This document shows positions 9,278-17,885 of a stretch of 64,000 nt of DNA, piece by piece (the stretch's first letter is position 1; every line of letters begins with the position of its first letter). The notes below the pieces were generated by a model. The model worked only from the letters and a program-made list of their open reading frames with translations, had not been told where the DNA came from and did no database searches. Source of the stretch: an uncultured Clostridia bacterium. GTDB lineage: Bacteria > Bacillota > Clostridia > TANB77 > CAG-508. The DNA lies in contig CAKPQH010000002.1 in assembly GCA_934178475.1 (NCBI GenBank), forward strand, positions 82,307 through 146,306. Reading direction: 5' to 3'. The position numbers were made by a program, and so were the translations under genes.

Positions 9278-9541
9278 TTATATATCTCTATGTTTTATGC
9301 CGTCAACAACAATTCCACATATAATAAATTCTATCGCAAAATAAAGAGTAGATTTAATGGATAAAATTCCTATTTTATATAATAAAAGACTATGTAAAAA
9401 TGTTAGATTAAATAAGAGAACAAATGAAAAGATTACTAATAAGAGAAGAGAGATTCTCAACCCAAATTTCATTATTTTTATATCTATTTTTTCTAAATTT
9501 ATAAATATATTTTTTATTTTTTTAGCTAAACAATTAATCAT
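9278..9541 (-). CDS. Small two-helix membrane protein, function unknown
   Basis: This 87-residue minus-strand protein has an amphipathic, basic N-terminus and two membrane helices at about residues 28-50 and 60-80. A GGAGG ribosome binding site lies 6 bases before the ATG, which supports a real gene. It ends head-on with gatB at a shared terminator and diverges from galE. Similar short two-helix proteins are common in Clostridia without known function. I cannot assign a family. Confidence 0.65.
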   Translation of the reverse strand: MINCLAKKIKNIFINLEKIDIKIMKFGLRISLLLLVIFSFVLLFNLTFLHSLLLYKIGILSIKSTLYFAIEFIICGIVVDGIKHRDI

Positions 9542-9565
9542 ATATTACCTCCAAATGGTTATAAA

Positions 9566-9615
9566 TGTTTACATAATTATAATAACATGTAAACAAAGTT
9601 AAATCAAAGTTAAAT
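9566..9615. promoter_or_regulatory. Inverted and direct repeats in divergent spacer
   Basis: A perfect inverted repeat, TGTTTACAT at 9566-9574 and ATGTAAACA at 9587-9595, has a 12-base spacer that contains TATAAT on the minus strand. Next to it AAAGTTAAAT occurs twice, at 9595-9604 and 9606-9615, an 11-base period or about one DNA turn. This looks like an operator region for the minus-strand membrane gene, for galE, or for both. The binding protein is unknown. Confidence 0.4.
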
Positions 9616-9704
9616 TCTTGAAAATATGAAAGAAATTAGCAAAAAAACTTGAATATTAAGGAGTATATATGATAGAATATGAAAGAAAAATAGGAGGTAG
9701 AAAT

Positions 9705-10709
9705 ATGTCAATATTAGTTACCGGTGGAGCCGGATTTATAGGAAGCCATACGGCTGTTGAATTGTTAAATGCAGGTAAAGAAATAATTATTTTAGATGAT
9801 TTTTCTAATAGTAAACCAGAAGTATTAGATAAAATAAGAAAAATAACAGGAAAAGATTTTAAATTTTATGAAATAAATTATTTAGATAGAGAAAAATTAG
9901 AAAAGGTTTTTGAAGAAAATAATATAGATGCAGTAATGAATTTTGCAGGATTTAAAGCTGTTGGTGAATCAGTAAGAGAACCTTTAATGTATTATAGAAA
10001 TAATATATCAGGTGCAGTTACTTTATTAGAAGTTATGCAAAAATATAATGTAAAAAAATTTGTGTTTAGTTCATCAGCAACTGTTTATGGGGATCCAGAA
10101 ATCATTCCTATAACAGAGGATTGTAAAGTTGGAGGAACTACAAATCCTTATGGTACAACAAAATTATTTATTGAAAGAATATTAGAGGATTTATATAAAT
10201 CTGATAATTCTTGGGATATTTGTATTTTAAGATATTTCAATCCAGTTGGAGCACATGAAAGCGGATTAATTGGTGAAGAACCTCAAGGAATTCCAAACAA
10301 CTTAATGCCTTATGTTGCTAGAGTTGCAGCAGGTACTTTGAAAGAATTATCAGTATTTGGAAATGATTACCCTACACATGATGGAACAGGTGTAAGAGAT
10401 TATATACATGTAGTAGATTTAGCTAAAGGTCATGTTAAGGCAATGGAAAAATTAGATAAAGAAGGACATGGACTTTACATCTATAATTTGGGTACAGGAA
10501 CAGGATATAGCGTTTTAGATATGGTAAAAGCATTTGAAGATTCAACAGGAAAAAATGTGCCTTATAAAATAGCACCAAGAAGAGATGGAGATATTGCTAC
10601 TTGTTATGCAGATCCTAAAAAAGCTAAAGAAGAATTAGGATGGGTAGCTGAAAAGACTCTTGATGATATGTGTAAAGATTCATGGCATTATATTGAAAAA
10701 AATAATTAA
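9705..10709 (+). CDS. galE: UDP-glucose 4-epimerase
   Basis: This 334-residue short-chain dehydrogenase-type epimerase interconverts UDP-glucose and UDP-galactose (or the GlcNAc/GalNAc pair). The NAD-binding GGAGFIGSH is at the N-terminus. The catalytic Tyr and Lys are at about 149 and 153 (YGTTK), with SSSATVYG before them. The start at 9705 is chosen because AGGAGGT precedes it; the upstream ATG at 9669 adds residues not typical of the family. It heads the polysaccharide cluster and probably supplies its sugar donor. Confidence 0.94.
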   Translation: MSILVTGGAGFIGSHTAVELLNAGKEIIILDDFSNSKPEVLDKIRKITGKDFKFYEINYLDREKLEKVFEENNIDAVMNFAGFKAVGESVREPLMYYRNNISGAVTLLEVMQKYNVKKFVFSSSATVYGDPEIIPITEDCKVGGTTNPYGTTKLFIERILEDLYKSDNSWDICILRYFNPVGAHESGLIGEEPQGIPNNLMPYVARVAAGTLKELSVFGNDYPTHDGTGVRDYIHVVDLAKGHVKAMEKLDKEGHGLYIYNLGTGTGYSVLDMVKAFEDSTGKNVPYKIAPRRDGDIATCYADPKKAKEELGWVAEKTLDDMCKDSWHYIEKNN

Positions 10710-10720
10710 TAGAGGGATAT

Positions 10721-11806
10721 ATGGAAAAGAAAAAAATTTTATTTACAGCAAATGATTTAAGAATTGGTGGAATAGAAAAAGCATTAGTAACTTTACTTAA
10801 TTATTTAATAGAAGAAAATTATGATATAACACTTGTACTAGAAAGAAAAAAAGGAGAACTTTTAAAGAAGTTAGATTACAGAATAAAGGTTGAAGAATAT
10901 ACACCAAGTGATAATAAAATAATAATATTTAGAAAATTTATTAACTTTATAAAGAGATTAATTGCTATAAATAAGTATAAAAATAAATTTGATACGTCTG
11001 TTTCTTTTGCTACATATAGTTTACCAGGATCTTTTATTGCAAGAACAGCATCTAGAAATTCTATTCTATGGGGACATGCAAATTATCTGGATTTATTTCA
11101 AGGAGATAGAGATGAAACACAAAGATTTTTTGAAAAATTAGGATATAATGAATTCAAAAAAGTTGTTTTTGTATCAAAAGAAGGAAGAAATACATTTATA
11201 GATTTATTTCCTAAAATGAAAGAAAAGACTTTTAATTGCAATAATTTAATTGATGCAGATGAAATAGAAAGACTTTCTAAAGAAAAAATAGATATAAAAA
11301 AAGAAGAAATATATACTTTTTTAAATGTTGGAAGACATGATGAAAGACAAAAAAAGCTCTCAAGAATAATAAGAGCTGCAGAAAAACTAAAAAAAGAAAA
11401 TTATAAATTTAGAATATTATTTGTTGGAGATGGACAAGATACAAATTTTTACAAAGAATTAGTGAATGAATCAGACTTAAAAAAAGAAATCTTGTTTTTG
11501 GGAAGAAAAGAGAATCCATATCCTTATTTCAATATTTCAGATTGTATAATTCTTTCATCAGATTATGAAGGATATCCAGTTGTGTTTTTAGAAAGTTTTA
11601 TTTTGAAGCGACCAATAATTACTACTAATGTATCTGATTTTGATGAAGTACAATGTGGGAGAGGTATAGTTTGCGATAAATCTATAAATGGTATTTATAA
11701 TTCAATGAAAAAGATGATTAGCGAAGGATATAAATTAGAAAATAGGTTTGAGCAAGAAGAGTATAACAAAGAAATAAAAATTAAGATAAAAAAAATATTA
11801 GAATAA
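10721..11806 (+). CDS. GT4-type glycosyltransferase
   Basis: This 361-residue protein has the GT-B layout of family 4 glycosyltransferases. The N-terminal GGIEKALVTLLNYL is a typical acceptor-side start. The C-terminal half carries FLNVGRH, a lysine-rich region, and the EGYPVVFLE (E-x7-E) donor-binding motif near 288. It starts 11 bases after galE with GAGGG before the ATG. It probably adds a sugar to the cell-surface polymer exported by the next two genes. The sugar cannot be predicted. Confidence 0.85.
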   Translation: MEKKKILFTANDLRIGGIEKALVTLLNYLIEENYDITLVLERKKGELLKKLDYRIKVEEYTPSDNKIIIFRKFINFIKRLIAINKYKNKFDTSVSFATYSLPGSFIARTASRNSILWGHANYLDLFQGDRDETQRFFEKLGYNEFKKVVFVSKEGRNTFIDLFPKMKEKTFNCNNLIDADEIERLSKEKIDIKKEEIYTFLNVGRHDERQKKLSRIIRAAEKLKKENYKFRILFVGDGQDTNFYKELVNESDLKKEILFLGRKENPYPYFNISDCIILSSDYEGYPVVFLESFILKRPIITTNVSDFDEVQCGRGIVCDKSINGIYNSMKKMISEGYKLENRFEQEEYNKEIKIKIKKILE

Positions 11807-11825
11807 ATAATGAAAGGATTTAAAA

Positions 11826-12572
11826 ATGGGCAAGGAAAAAGAGGAATATAAAATTATCGTAGATAATGTATACAAAAGTTTCAATGTTTATTTGGACAGA
11901 GCTAATACGATAAAAGAAAGATTATTATTTTTGTTTTCAAGAAATAAAAAAGAAAAAAGAGAAGTGTTGAAAGGAATTAATCTAAAAATAAAAAAAGGTG
12001 AAGTTGTAGCATTGATAGGAACAAATGGAAGTGGAAAGTCTACGTTATTAAAATTAATGACAAAGATTATTTATCCTAATAAAGGAAAAATTGAGACATA
12101 TGGAAAATTGACTTCACTATTAGAATTAGGTGCTGGATTTCATCAGGATTTTTCAGGAAGGGAAAATATTTATTTTAATGCATCAATATTTGGCTTAACA
12201 AAGAAAGAAATAGATAATAGAATTGAAGACATAATTAAATTTTCTGAACTTGAAGAATTTATAGATAATCCTGTAAGAACATATTCTTCAGGAATGTTTA
12301 TGAGGTTAGCTTTCGCAGTTGCTATAAATGTTGATGCAGAGATTCTTCTAATAGATGAAATTTTATCTGTTGGAGATGAACATTTTCAAAATAAGTGTTT
12401 TGATAAAATGAGAGAGTTAAAAGCACAAGGAAAAACAATGGTTTTTGTAACACATAGTATGGGAACTGTAAAGTCATTATGTGATAGAGCAGTTTGGCTA
12501 TATAATGGAGAAATAAAAATGGATGGAGATACAACAGAAGTAGTAGACGCATATTTAGAGGCAACAAAATAA
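11826..12572 (+). CDS. Polysaccharide ABC exporter, ATPase subunit
   Basis: This 248-residue ATPase resembles TagH/Wzt/RfbB proteins that power export of teichoic acids or O-antigen-type polymers. Walker A (GTNGSGKST) is near 65, the signature YSSGMFMRLAFA near 153, and Walker B (ILLIDEILSVGD) near 172. It lacks the C-terminal carbohydrate-binding extension of Wzt proteins, so there is no sign of chain-end recognition in this subunit. The membrane partner follows after 14 bases. Confidence 0.93.
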   Translation: MGKEKEEYKIIVDNVYKSFNVYLDRANTIKERLLFLFSRNKKEKREVLKGINLKIKKGEVVALIGTNGSGKSTLLKLMTKIIYPNKGKIETYGKLTSLLELGAGFHQDFSGRENIYFNASIFGLTKKEIDNRIEDIIKFSELEEFIDNPVRTYSSGMFMRLAFAVAINVDAEILLIDEILSVGDEHFQNKCFDKMRELKAQGKTMVFVTHSMGTVKSLCDRAVWLYNGEIKMDGDTTEVVDAYLEATK

Positions 12573-12586
12573 GGGAGGAAAGGAAA

Positions 12587-13360
12587 ATGAACGTATTTAA
12601 AAATATATATAATTATAGAGAGTTACTGAAAAATAATGTAAAAAAAGAGATTAGAGGAAAATATAAAAATTCATTTTTAGGAGTTTTATGGTCATTTCTA
12701 AACCCATTGCTACAGATTGTTGTCTATTCTATAATTTTTCAGTTAATATTAAAAAATCCTCAAGAAAATTATACAATATTTGTTTGTTGTGGACTAATTC
12801 CTTGGACTTTTTTCGCAACAGCAGTAAATAGAACAAGTACAGCTTTAGTTGATAATGGAGGAATAATAAAAAAAGTATATTTTCCTAGGGAAATTTTACC
12901 TATATCAGTAGTTACCAGTGAAGCAGTAAATTTTTTGATATCTACAATAATAATATTAATTTTTGTAATATTTGGAGGAATAGGAATTTCTAAGTATATT
13001 TTATTTTATCCATTAATTTTAATAACACAATACATATTACTAATTGGAATATCATTGATTGTATCATCCATAACAGTATATTTTAGAGACTTACAGCATT
13101 TGATAGGAGTTGCAATTCAGTTATTATTTTATGCAGCTCCAGTAGTATATTCAGCTAAAAATATACCAGCAGGATATGACTGGATTTTGAATTTTAACCC
13201 TATGACATATGTAATAAATGCTTATAGAGATATTTTTTATAATCAAAGTATGATTGATATTAAATCAGTGTGCATATTATTGGTAATTTCAATAGTTTTC
13301 TGTATAATAGGATATATGATATTTAATAAATTACAAAAAGGAGTTGCTGAGCAATTATAA
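12587..13360 (+). CDS. Polysaccharide ABC exporter, permease subunit
   Basis: This 257-residue protein has six hydrophobic helices and the ABC2/TagG-Wzm pattern, including RYKNSFLGVLWSFLNPLLQ near the N-terminus and NPMTYVINAYRDIFY near residue 205. With the preceding ATPase it forms a transporter that moves lipid-linked glycan across the membrane. The gene order is ATPase then permease, the reverse of tagGH. AGGAAAGGAA precedes the ATG. Confidence 0.93.
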   Translation: MNVFKNIYNYRELLKNNVKKEIRGKYKNSFLGVLWSFLNPLLQIVVYSIIFQLILKNPQENYTIFVCCGLIPWTFFATAVNRTSTALVDNGGIIKKVYFPREILPISVVTSEAVNFLISTIIILIFVIFGGIGISKYILFYPLILITQYILLIGISLIVSSITVYFRDLQHLIGVAIQLLFYAAPVVYSAKNIPAGYDWILNFNPMTYVINAYRDIFYNQSMIDIKSVCILLVISIVFCIIGYMIFNKLQKGVAEQL

Positions 13361-13378
13361 ATTTGAAAGGAGTTATCT

Positions 13379-15628
13379 ATGAATTTTGATTATTCATTAG
13401 AGCCTGGTAGATATTTAAAAAATAGAGATATTGAATTGAATTGTGATAAAGTTCAAATTTCAATAATAACTCCATTTTTTAATACAAAAAGAGAGGTTTT
13501 TGAGTATACTATAAAATCTGTATTGAATCAAACATATCCATATTTTGAGTGGATAATTGTTGATGACGGATCAACATCAAAAGATGCGAAAGAGACGTTA
13601 GAATATGTTGCTAGTATGGACAAAAGAATAAAAGTATTTCATAAACAAAATTCAGGATTGGCACAAACTAGAGATTATGGGGCAAAAAAAGCAAATATTA
13701 ATTCGAAATATTTAGTTTTCCTAGATGATGATGATGAAATTGTAGATACTTTTTTAGAATGTGCATATTGGACTTTAGAAACCAATACAGATGCTAGTTG
13801 GGCATACTCAGATTCATTGGGATTTGGCGAAAGAGAATATTTATGGAGAATGTGGTATTATCCTTTAAAAGAGAAACAAGAAAACCAGTTAATTGCTTTA
13901 GCTATGATAAGAAAAAAAGATTATTTACTTGTTGGTGGATATGAAATAAAAGAGAAAAGTGTTTATGAGGATTGGAACTTTTGGCTAAAATTAATAAAAG
14001 CAGGGAAATATCCAATAAGAATGAATTTTGTTGCAATGTGGTATAGAAGAAAAAAGAAAAGTGAAAGTGAACTTGAAAGGGCTAATTCTAATAAAGAAAA
14101 AGCAATGAAATATATTAGAAGTACATCAAAAGATATTGTTGATGTAAAAGAAGGAATACAATATCCTAGAGTTGATGAAAAAGTTGATGAACTAGAGGAA
14201 AAAGTAGATGAAATTTTGGTTCCAAAAACTTCAAAAAACGAAAAAATTAAAATTCTAATGATTATACCATGGATGGAAAATGGTGGCGCAGATAAATTCA
14301 ATTATGAGTTAATAAAAAGATTAAATAAAAACAAGTATGAATTTATTGTTGTAAGCACACTACCAAGCACGAATGAAAAAAGACAGAAATTTGAGGAAGT
14401 AGCAACAGTTTATGATTTAACAACATTTTTAGATAAAAAATATTGGATAAGTTTTATAAATTATCTAATCGAAAAAAATAGAATTAATATTATTTTTAAT
14501 ACAAATAGTAAAGCTGGATATAATTTTTTACCATATTTAAAATCAAAATACAAAGATATTAAAATTATAGATTATATACATATGGAAGAAATCAGTGCTA
14601 TTGATGGGGATTTTGTAAAGGAAAGTAGCAAATTTGATTCTTTTATAGATAAAACTTTGACTTGCAATGATGAAACTAAAAATATACTGATAAACAAATT
14701 CAATAAAGAAGAAGTAGAAAGAGTATATATTGGTGTGGATGAAAATGAGTTTAATCCAATGAATTATAATAAATACAATGTTGCAGAAGAACTAGGATTG
14801 AATATAAAAGATAAGAAAGTAATAGGATATATTTGCCGAATTACACATCAAAAAAGACCAGAGTTATTTTTGAAAATTATAAAAAAATTAAATAAAAAAA
14901 GAAATGATCTTTTATTCATTGTTGCAGGCGAAGGAGAATTGCTAGAAAAAATAAAGAGAAAGGCTAAAAAAGTAGGAATAAAAAATATAGTTTTTCTTGG
15001 ATGGATAGAAGAAATACAAAAAGTTCTATCATTATGTGATGTTACGGTTAATTGCTCTATAAAGGAAGGAATAGCATTAGCATCATATGAATCATTGGCA
15101 ATGGATGTGCCTGTTGTTTCAGCGAATGTTGGAGGACAAAAAGAATTAATTGACAAAAATGTGGGGATACTTATTGATTGTAATATGAAAGAAGATTATA
15201 AAAGCATAAAAATATCAAAAAAAGAAGTTAATTTGTATGCAAAAGCAATAGAAAATATCCTACACAATAAAGATAAATACAAAAGTATTTGTAGAGAAAA
15301 AATATTAAATAAATTTACTTTGGATAGAATGATAAATAATATGGATAAAATTTTTGGAGATATCATAAAAATAGATTTAAAAAGTAGTAGCGTTTATACT
15401 TATGAAGAAAAAAACATTATAAATTTCTTTAATTCTAATAAAAATGAGTATGATTATCTTGCTAAGAAGTTTATAAGTGAAAATGTATACCGAGATTATA
15501 ATTTTGAAAAAATAGGAGAGGGATACGAAAAAACATATAGATACAAAATAAAGCATGCAATATATTTATATTTAGGAAAAACAAGAATGTATAAATATAT
15601 TAGACAATTTATAAAAAAACAAAAATAA
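13379..15628 (+). CDS. Bifunctional glycosyltransferase, GT2-GT4 fusion
   Basis: This 749-residue protein joins two transferase domains. Residues about 20-250 are a GT-A family 2 domain with SIITPFFN, VDDGST near 61 and the DDDDE metal site near 118. Residues about 290-670 are a GT-B family 4 domain with IPWMENGGADKF, a GYICRITHQKRP donor loop, and KEGIALASYE. The tail, about 670-749, is basic. Two activities on one chain suggest that it builds a repeated disaccharide step. AAAGGAG precedes the ATG. The later protein at 17886 has the reverse domain order. Confidence 0.88.
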   Translation: MNFDYSLEPGRYLKNRDIELNCDKVQISIITPFFNTKREVFEYTIKSVLNQTYPYFEWIIVDDGSTSKDAKETLEYVASMDKRIKVFHKQNSGLAQTRDYGAKKANINSKYLVFLDDDDEIVDTFLECAYWTLETNTDASWAYSDSLGFGEREYLWRMWYYPLKEKQENQLIALAMIRKKDYLLVGGYEIKEKSVYEDWNFWLKLIKAGKYPIRMNFVAMWYRRKKKSESELERANSNKEKAMKYIRSTSKDIVDVKEGIQYPRVDEKVDELEEKVDEILVPKTSKNEKIKILMIIPWMENGGADKFNYELIKRLNKNKYEFIVVSTLPSTNEKRQKFEEVATVYDLTTFLDKKYWISFINYLIEKNRINIIFNTNSKAGYNFLPYLKSKYKDIKIIDYIHMEEISAIDGDFVKESSKFDSFIDKTLTCNDETKNILINKFNKEEVERVYIGVDENEFNPMNYNKYNVAEELGLNIKDKKVIGYICRITHQKRPELFLKIIKKLNKKRNDLLFIVAGEGELLEKIKRKAKKVGIKNIVFLGWIEEIQKVLSLCDVTVNCSIKEGIALASYESLAMDVPVVSANVGGQKELIDKNVGILIDCNMKEDYKSIKISKKEVNLYAKAIENILHNKDKYKSICREKILNKFTLDRMINNMDKIFGDIIKIDLKSSSVYTYEEKNIINFFNSNKNEYDYLAKKFISENVYRDYNFEKIGEGYEKTYRYKIKHAIYLYLGKTRMYKYIRQFIKKQK

Positions 15629-15648
15629 GATTGGAGATTTTATAAGTA

Positions 15649-16584
15649 ATGAAAAAAATATCTGTTGTTGTGCCAATGTATTGTGAAGAAAAGATGGTTG
15701 ACGAATTTTATAAGAAAATAACAGAAATATTAAATGACATTAAAAATTACGAATATGAAATAATATGTGTTAATGATGGTAGCAAAGATAGAACATTAGA
15801 ATTATTAAAAAATATAGCAGAAAAAGATAAAAAATTAAAAATAATATCTTTTACAAGAAATTTTGGACATCAGAACGCTGTAACTGCTGGTTTAAAATAT
15901 ATTACCGGAGATTGTGGGATAATAATAGATGCAGACCTGCAGGATCCACCATCTGCAATTGTTGATATGGTAAAACTTTGGGAAGATGGAAATGATATAG
16001 TATATGGAAAAAGAAAAGTAAGAGAAGGGGAATCAAAATTTAAGATATTAAGTGCAAAAATGTTTTATACAGTATTGAATTCTTTATCAGATATAGAAAT
16101 ACCCAGAGATACAGGGGATTTCAGATTAGTTGATAGAAAGGTTATAGATGTAGTGAATGCATTGCCAGAACATAATAAATTTTTAAGAGGATTATTTAGT
16201 TGGGTTGGATTTGAGCAAAAAGAATATTTATATGAAAGAAAAGAAAGATATGCAGGAACTACAAAATATCCAATAAATAAAATGATAAAACTTGCATTAG
16301 ATGGAATAATAGGTTTCTCTACTAAACCATTAAAGATAGTTGGGACTATAGGAATAATATCAATAGTTATTTCAATTATGGTTTTAATATATGCATTAAT
16401 ATCATATGCATTTTCTTTAAATAATTTAATGCATGGTTGGACTTCAATTATAGTAACAATAACTTTCTTTAGCGGAGTACAGTTATTATCAATATGGATA
16501 ATGTCAGAGTATATAGAAAGAATTTATGATGAATGTATAGGTAGACCTCAGTATATTGTAAAAGAACTTATAAACATAGAATAA
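15649..16584 (+). CDS. GT2 polyprenyl-phosphate glycosyltransferase (GtrB/DPM1-like)
   Basis: This 311-residue protein has a family 2 catalytic domain (VVVPMYCEE, VNDGSKDRT, DADLQDPP at about 95) followed by two membrane helices near 225-250 and 265-290. That layout fits enzymes such as GtrB that load a sugar onto undecaprenyl phosphate. The motif FRLVDRKV and the conserved FLRGLFSW support the assignment. Its product would need a flippase; a GtrA-like protein lies at 27639. Confidence 0.9.
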   Translation: MKKISVVVPMYCEEKMVDEFYKKITEILNDIKNYEYEIICVNDGSKDRTLELLKNIAEKDKKLKIISFTRNFGHQNAVTAGLKYITGDCGIIIDADLQDPPSAIVDMVKLWEDGNDIVYGKRKVREGESKFKILSAKMFYTVLNSLSDIEIPRDTGDFRLVDRKVIDVVNALPEHNKFLRGLFSWVGFEQKEYLYERKERYAGTTKYPINKMIKLALDGIIGFSTKPLKIVGTIGIISIVISIMVLIYALISYAFSLNNLMHGWTSIIVTITFFSGVQLLSIWIMSEYIERIYDECIGRPQYIVKELINIE

Positions 16585-16607
16585 AATATTTTAGGGGATG
16601 TATATTT

Positions 16608-16844
16608 ATGGACGATAATGAAGTAATGATAGATGTATTAAAAAAAGAAAATGAATTAATTATAAAAAATTATAAAATGAAATACGAAGGACTTTTAAAA
16701 GAAATTGAAAATCTTAAGATAGAGTTAAAACAACAGATAGAAGAGAAAAATAATATTCAAAAGCAATTGGATAGTATTTTATATTCGAGAAGCTATAAGA
16801 TAACAAGGAAAATAATAGGATTAATAAAAAAGGAAGATAAGTAG
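16608..16844 (+). CDS. Small coiled-coil protein with glycosyltransferase-tail motif
   Basis: This 78-residue, highly charged protein is predicted by eye to be one long coiled coil. Its end, LDSILYSRSYKITRKIIGL, resembles the short tail that closes many surface-polysaccharide glycosyltransferases, in which a serine-arginine-aromatic motif precedes a basic amphipathic helix. Here the tail is a separate gene with GGGG before its ATG, lying between two transferases. It may act as a membrane-binding or scaffolding partner. No catalytic domain is present. Confidence 0.6.
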   Translation: MDDNEVMIDVLKKENELIIKNYKMKYEGLLKEIENLKIELKQQIEEKNNIQKQLDSILYSRSYKITRKIIGLIKKEDK

Positions 16845-16852
16845 GTAATTTT

Positions 16853-17866
16853 ATGAAAAAAAAGAAAATTGCAATTATAATAGATTGTAAGGGATGGGCG
16901 TTTGATAATATAGCTAATCAAATAAAAAAAAATATTGAAGATTATGAATTTGATATTATTTCAGGTACAGTATTTCACGGAAATATGTTAAGATTATTTT
17001 TGTTTTGTCAAAAATATGACTATATTCATTTTTTATGGAGGGGTTATATAAGTTTGATAAATACAGAACAAACCAGGCTTTATCTTAAAGATTATTTAGG
17101 AATGAATTTTGATGAGTTTCTAGATAATTATATTGCCCCGAAAAAAATTGGATTTTCTGTTTGTGACCATTTATATTTAGAAGGTGAAGAAAAATGGAGA
17201 ACAGAAGAAATACTAAAATATACAGATTTATATTCTGTTACATCACAAAAATTGTATGATATATATAGTAAATTTGAAAAAAAACCTAAAACTATAATAC
17301 ATGATGGAGTTGATTTGGATTTATATATTCCTAAAAATATTGAAAGATTTAATAATATTGATAAAATAAGGATTGGATGGGTTGGAAATAGTAAATTTAA
17401 GGATTCGTTTGGAAACGAAGATTTAAAAGGAGTAGAGACTATTATTAAGCCAGCAATTAAAGAGTTAATGGATGAAGGATATAATATAGAATTAAATTTA
17501 GCAGATAGAAATATAAAACAAATTAAACAAGAAGATATGCCAGATTTTTATAATTCAATAGATTTATATGTGTGTGCATCGAAAACAGAAGGAACACCTC
17601 TGACAATATTAGAATCTATGGCTATGGGGATACCTGTCATTTCAACAGATGTCGGAGTGGTAAGAGAAGCATTAGGCCCAATAGGAAAAAAGTACATATT
17701 AGAAGAAAGAACAAAAGAATGTTTAAAAAGTAAAATAAAAGAAATGATTGAAAATCGAGATGATATGAAAAAAATATCTGAAGAGAATTTAGAAAAAATA
17801 AAAAATTTCGATTGGAAAAATATTTGCAAGAAATATAAAAAATTCTTTGATGAAATTTTGCAATAA
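16853..17866 (+). CDS. GT4-type glycosyltransferase
   Basis: This 337-residue protein has a GT-B fold. The C-terminal half carries RIGWVGNSKF, a donor-site region, and the E-x7-E motif KTEGTPLTILE near 245, followed by GIPVISTDVG. The N-terminal half is shorter than in many family members. It overlaps nothing and is followed after 19 bases by a bifunctional transferase. Its ribosome binding site (TAGGT) is weak. The sugar and acceptor are unknown. Confidence 0.82.
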   Translation: MKKKKIAIIIDCKGWAFDNIANQIKKNIEDYEFDIISGTVFHGNMLRLFLFCQKYDYIHFLWRGYISLINTEQTRLYLKDYLGMNFDEFLDNYIAPKKIGFSVCDHLYLEGEEKWRTEEILKYTDLYSVTSQKLYDIYSKFEKKPKTIIHDGVDLDLYIPKNIERFNNIDKIRIGWVGNSKFKDSFGNEDLKGVETIIKPAIKELMDEGYNIELNLADRNIKQIKQEDMPDFYNSIDLYVCASKTEGTPLTILESMAMGIPVISTDVGVVREALGPIGKKYILEERTKECLKSKIKEMIENRDDMKKISEENLEKIKNFDWKNICKKYKKFFDEILQ

Positions 17867-17885
17867 TAAGGAAGGAGATTTTGAC

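Noticed and set aside
9357..9602. Plus-strand open frame of 81 residues opposite the small membrane gene
   Set aside because: It has no ribosome binding site, and the minus-strand frame has GGAGG and a clear two-helix protein.
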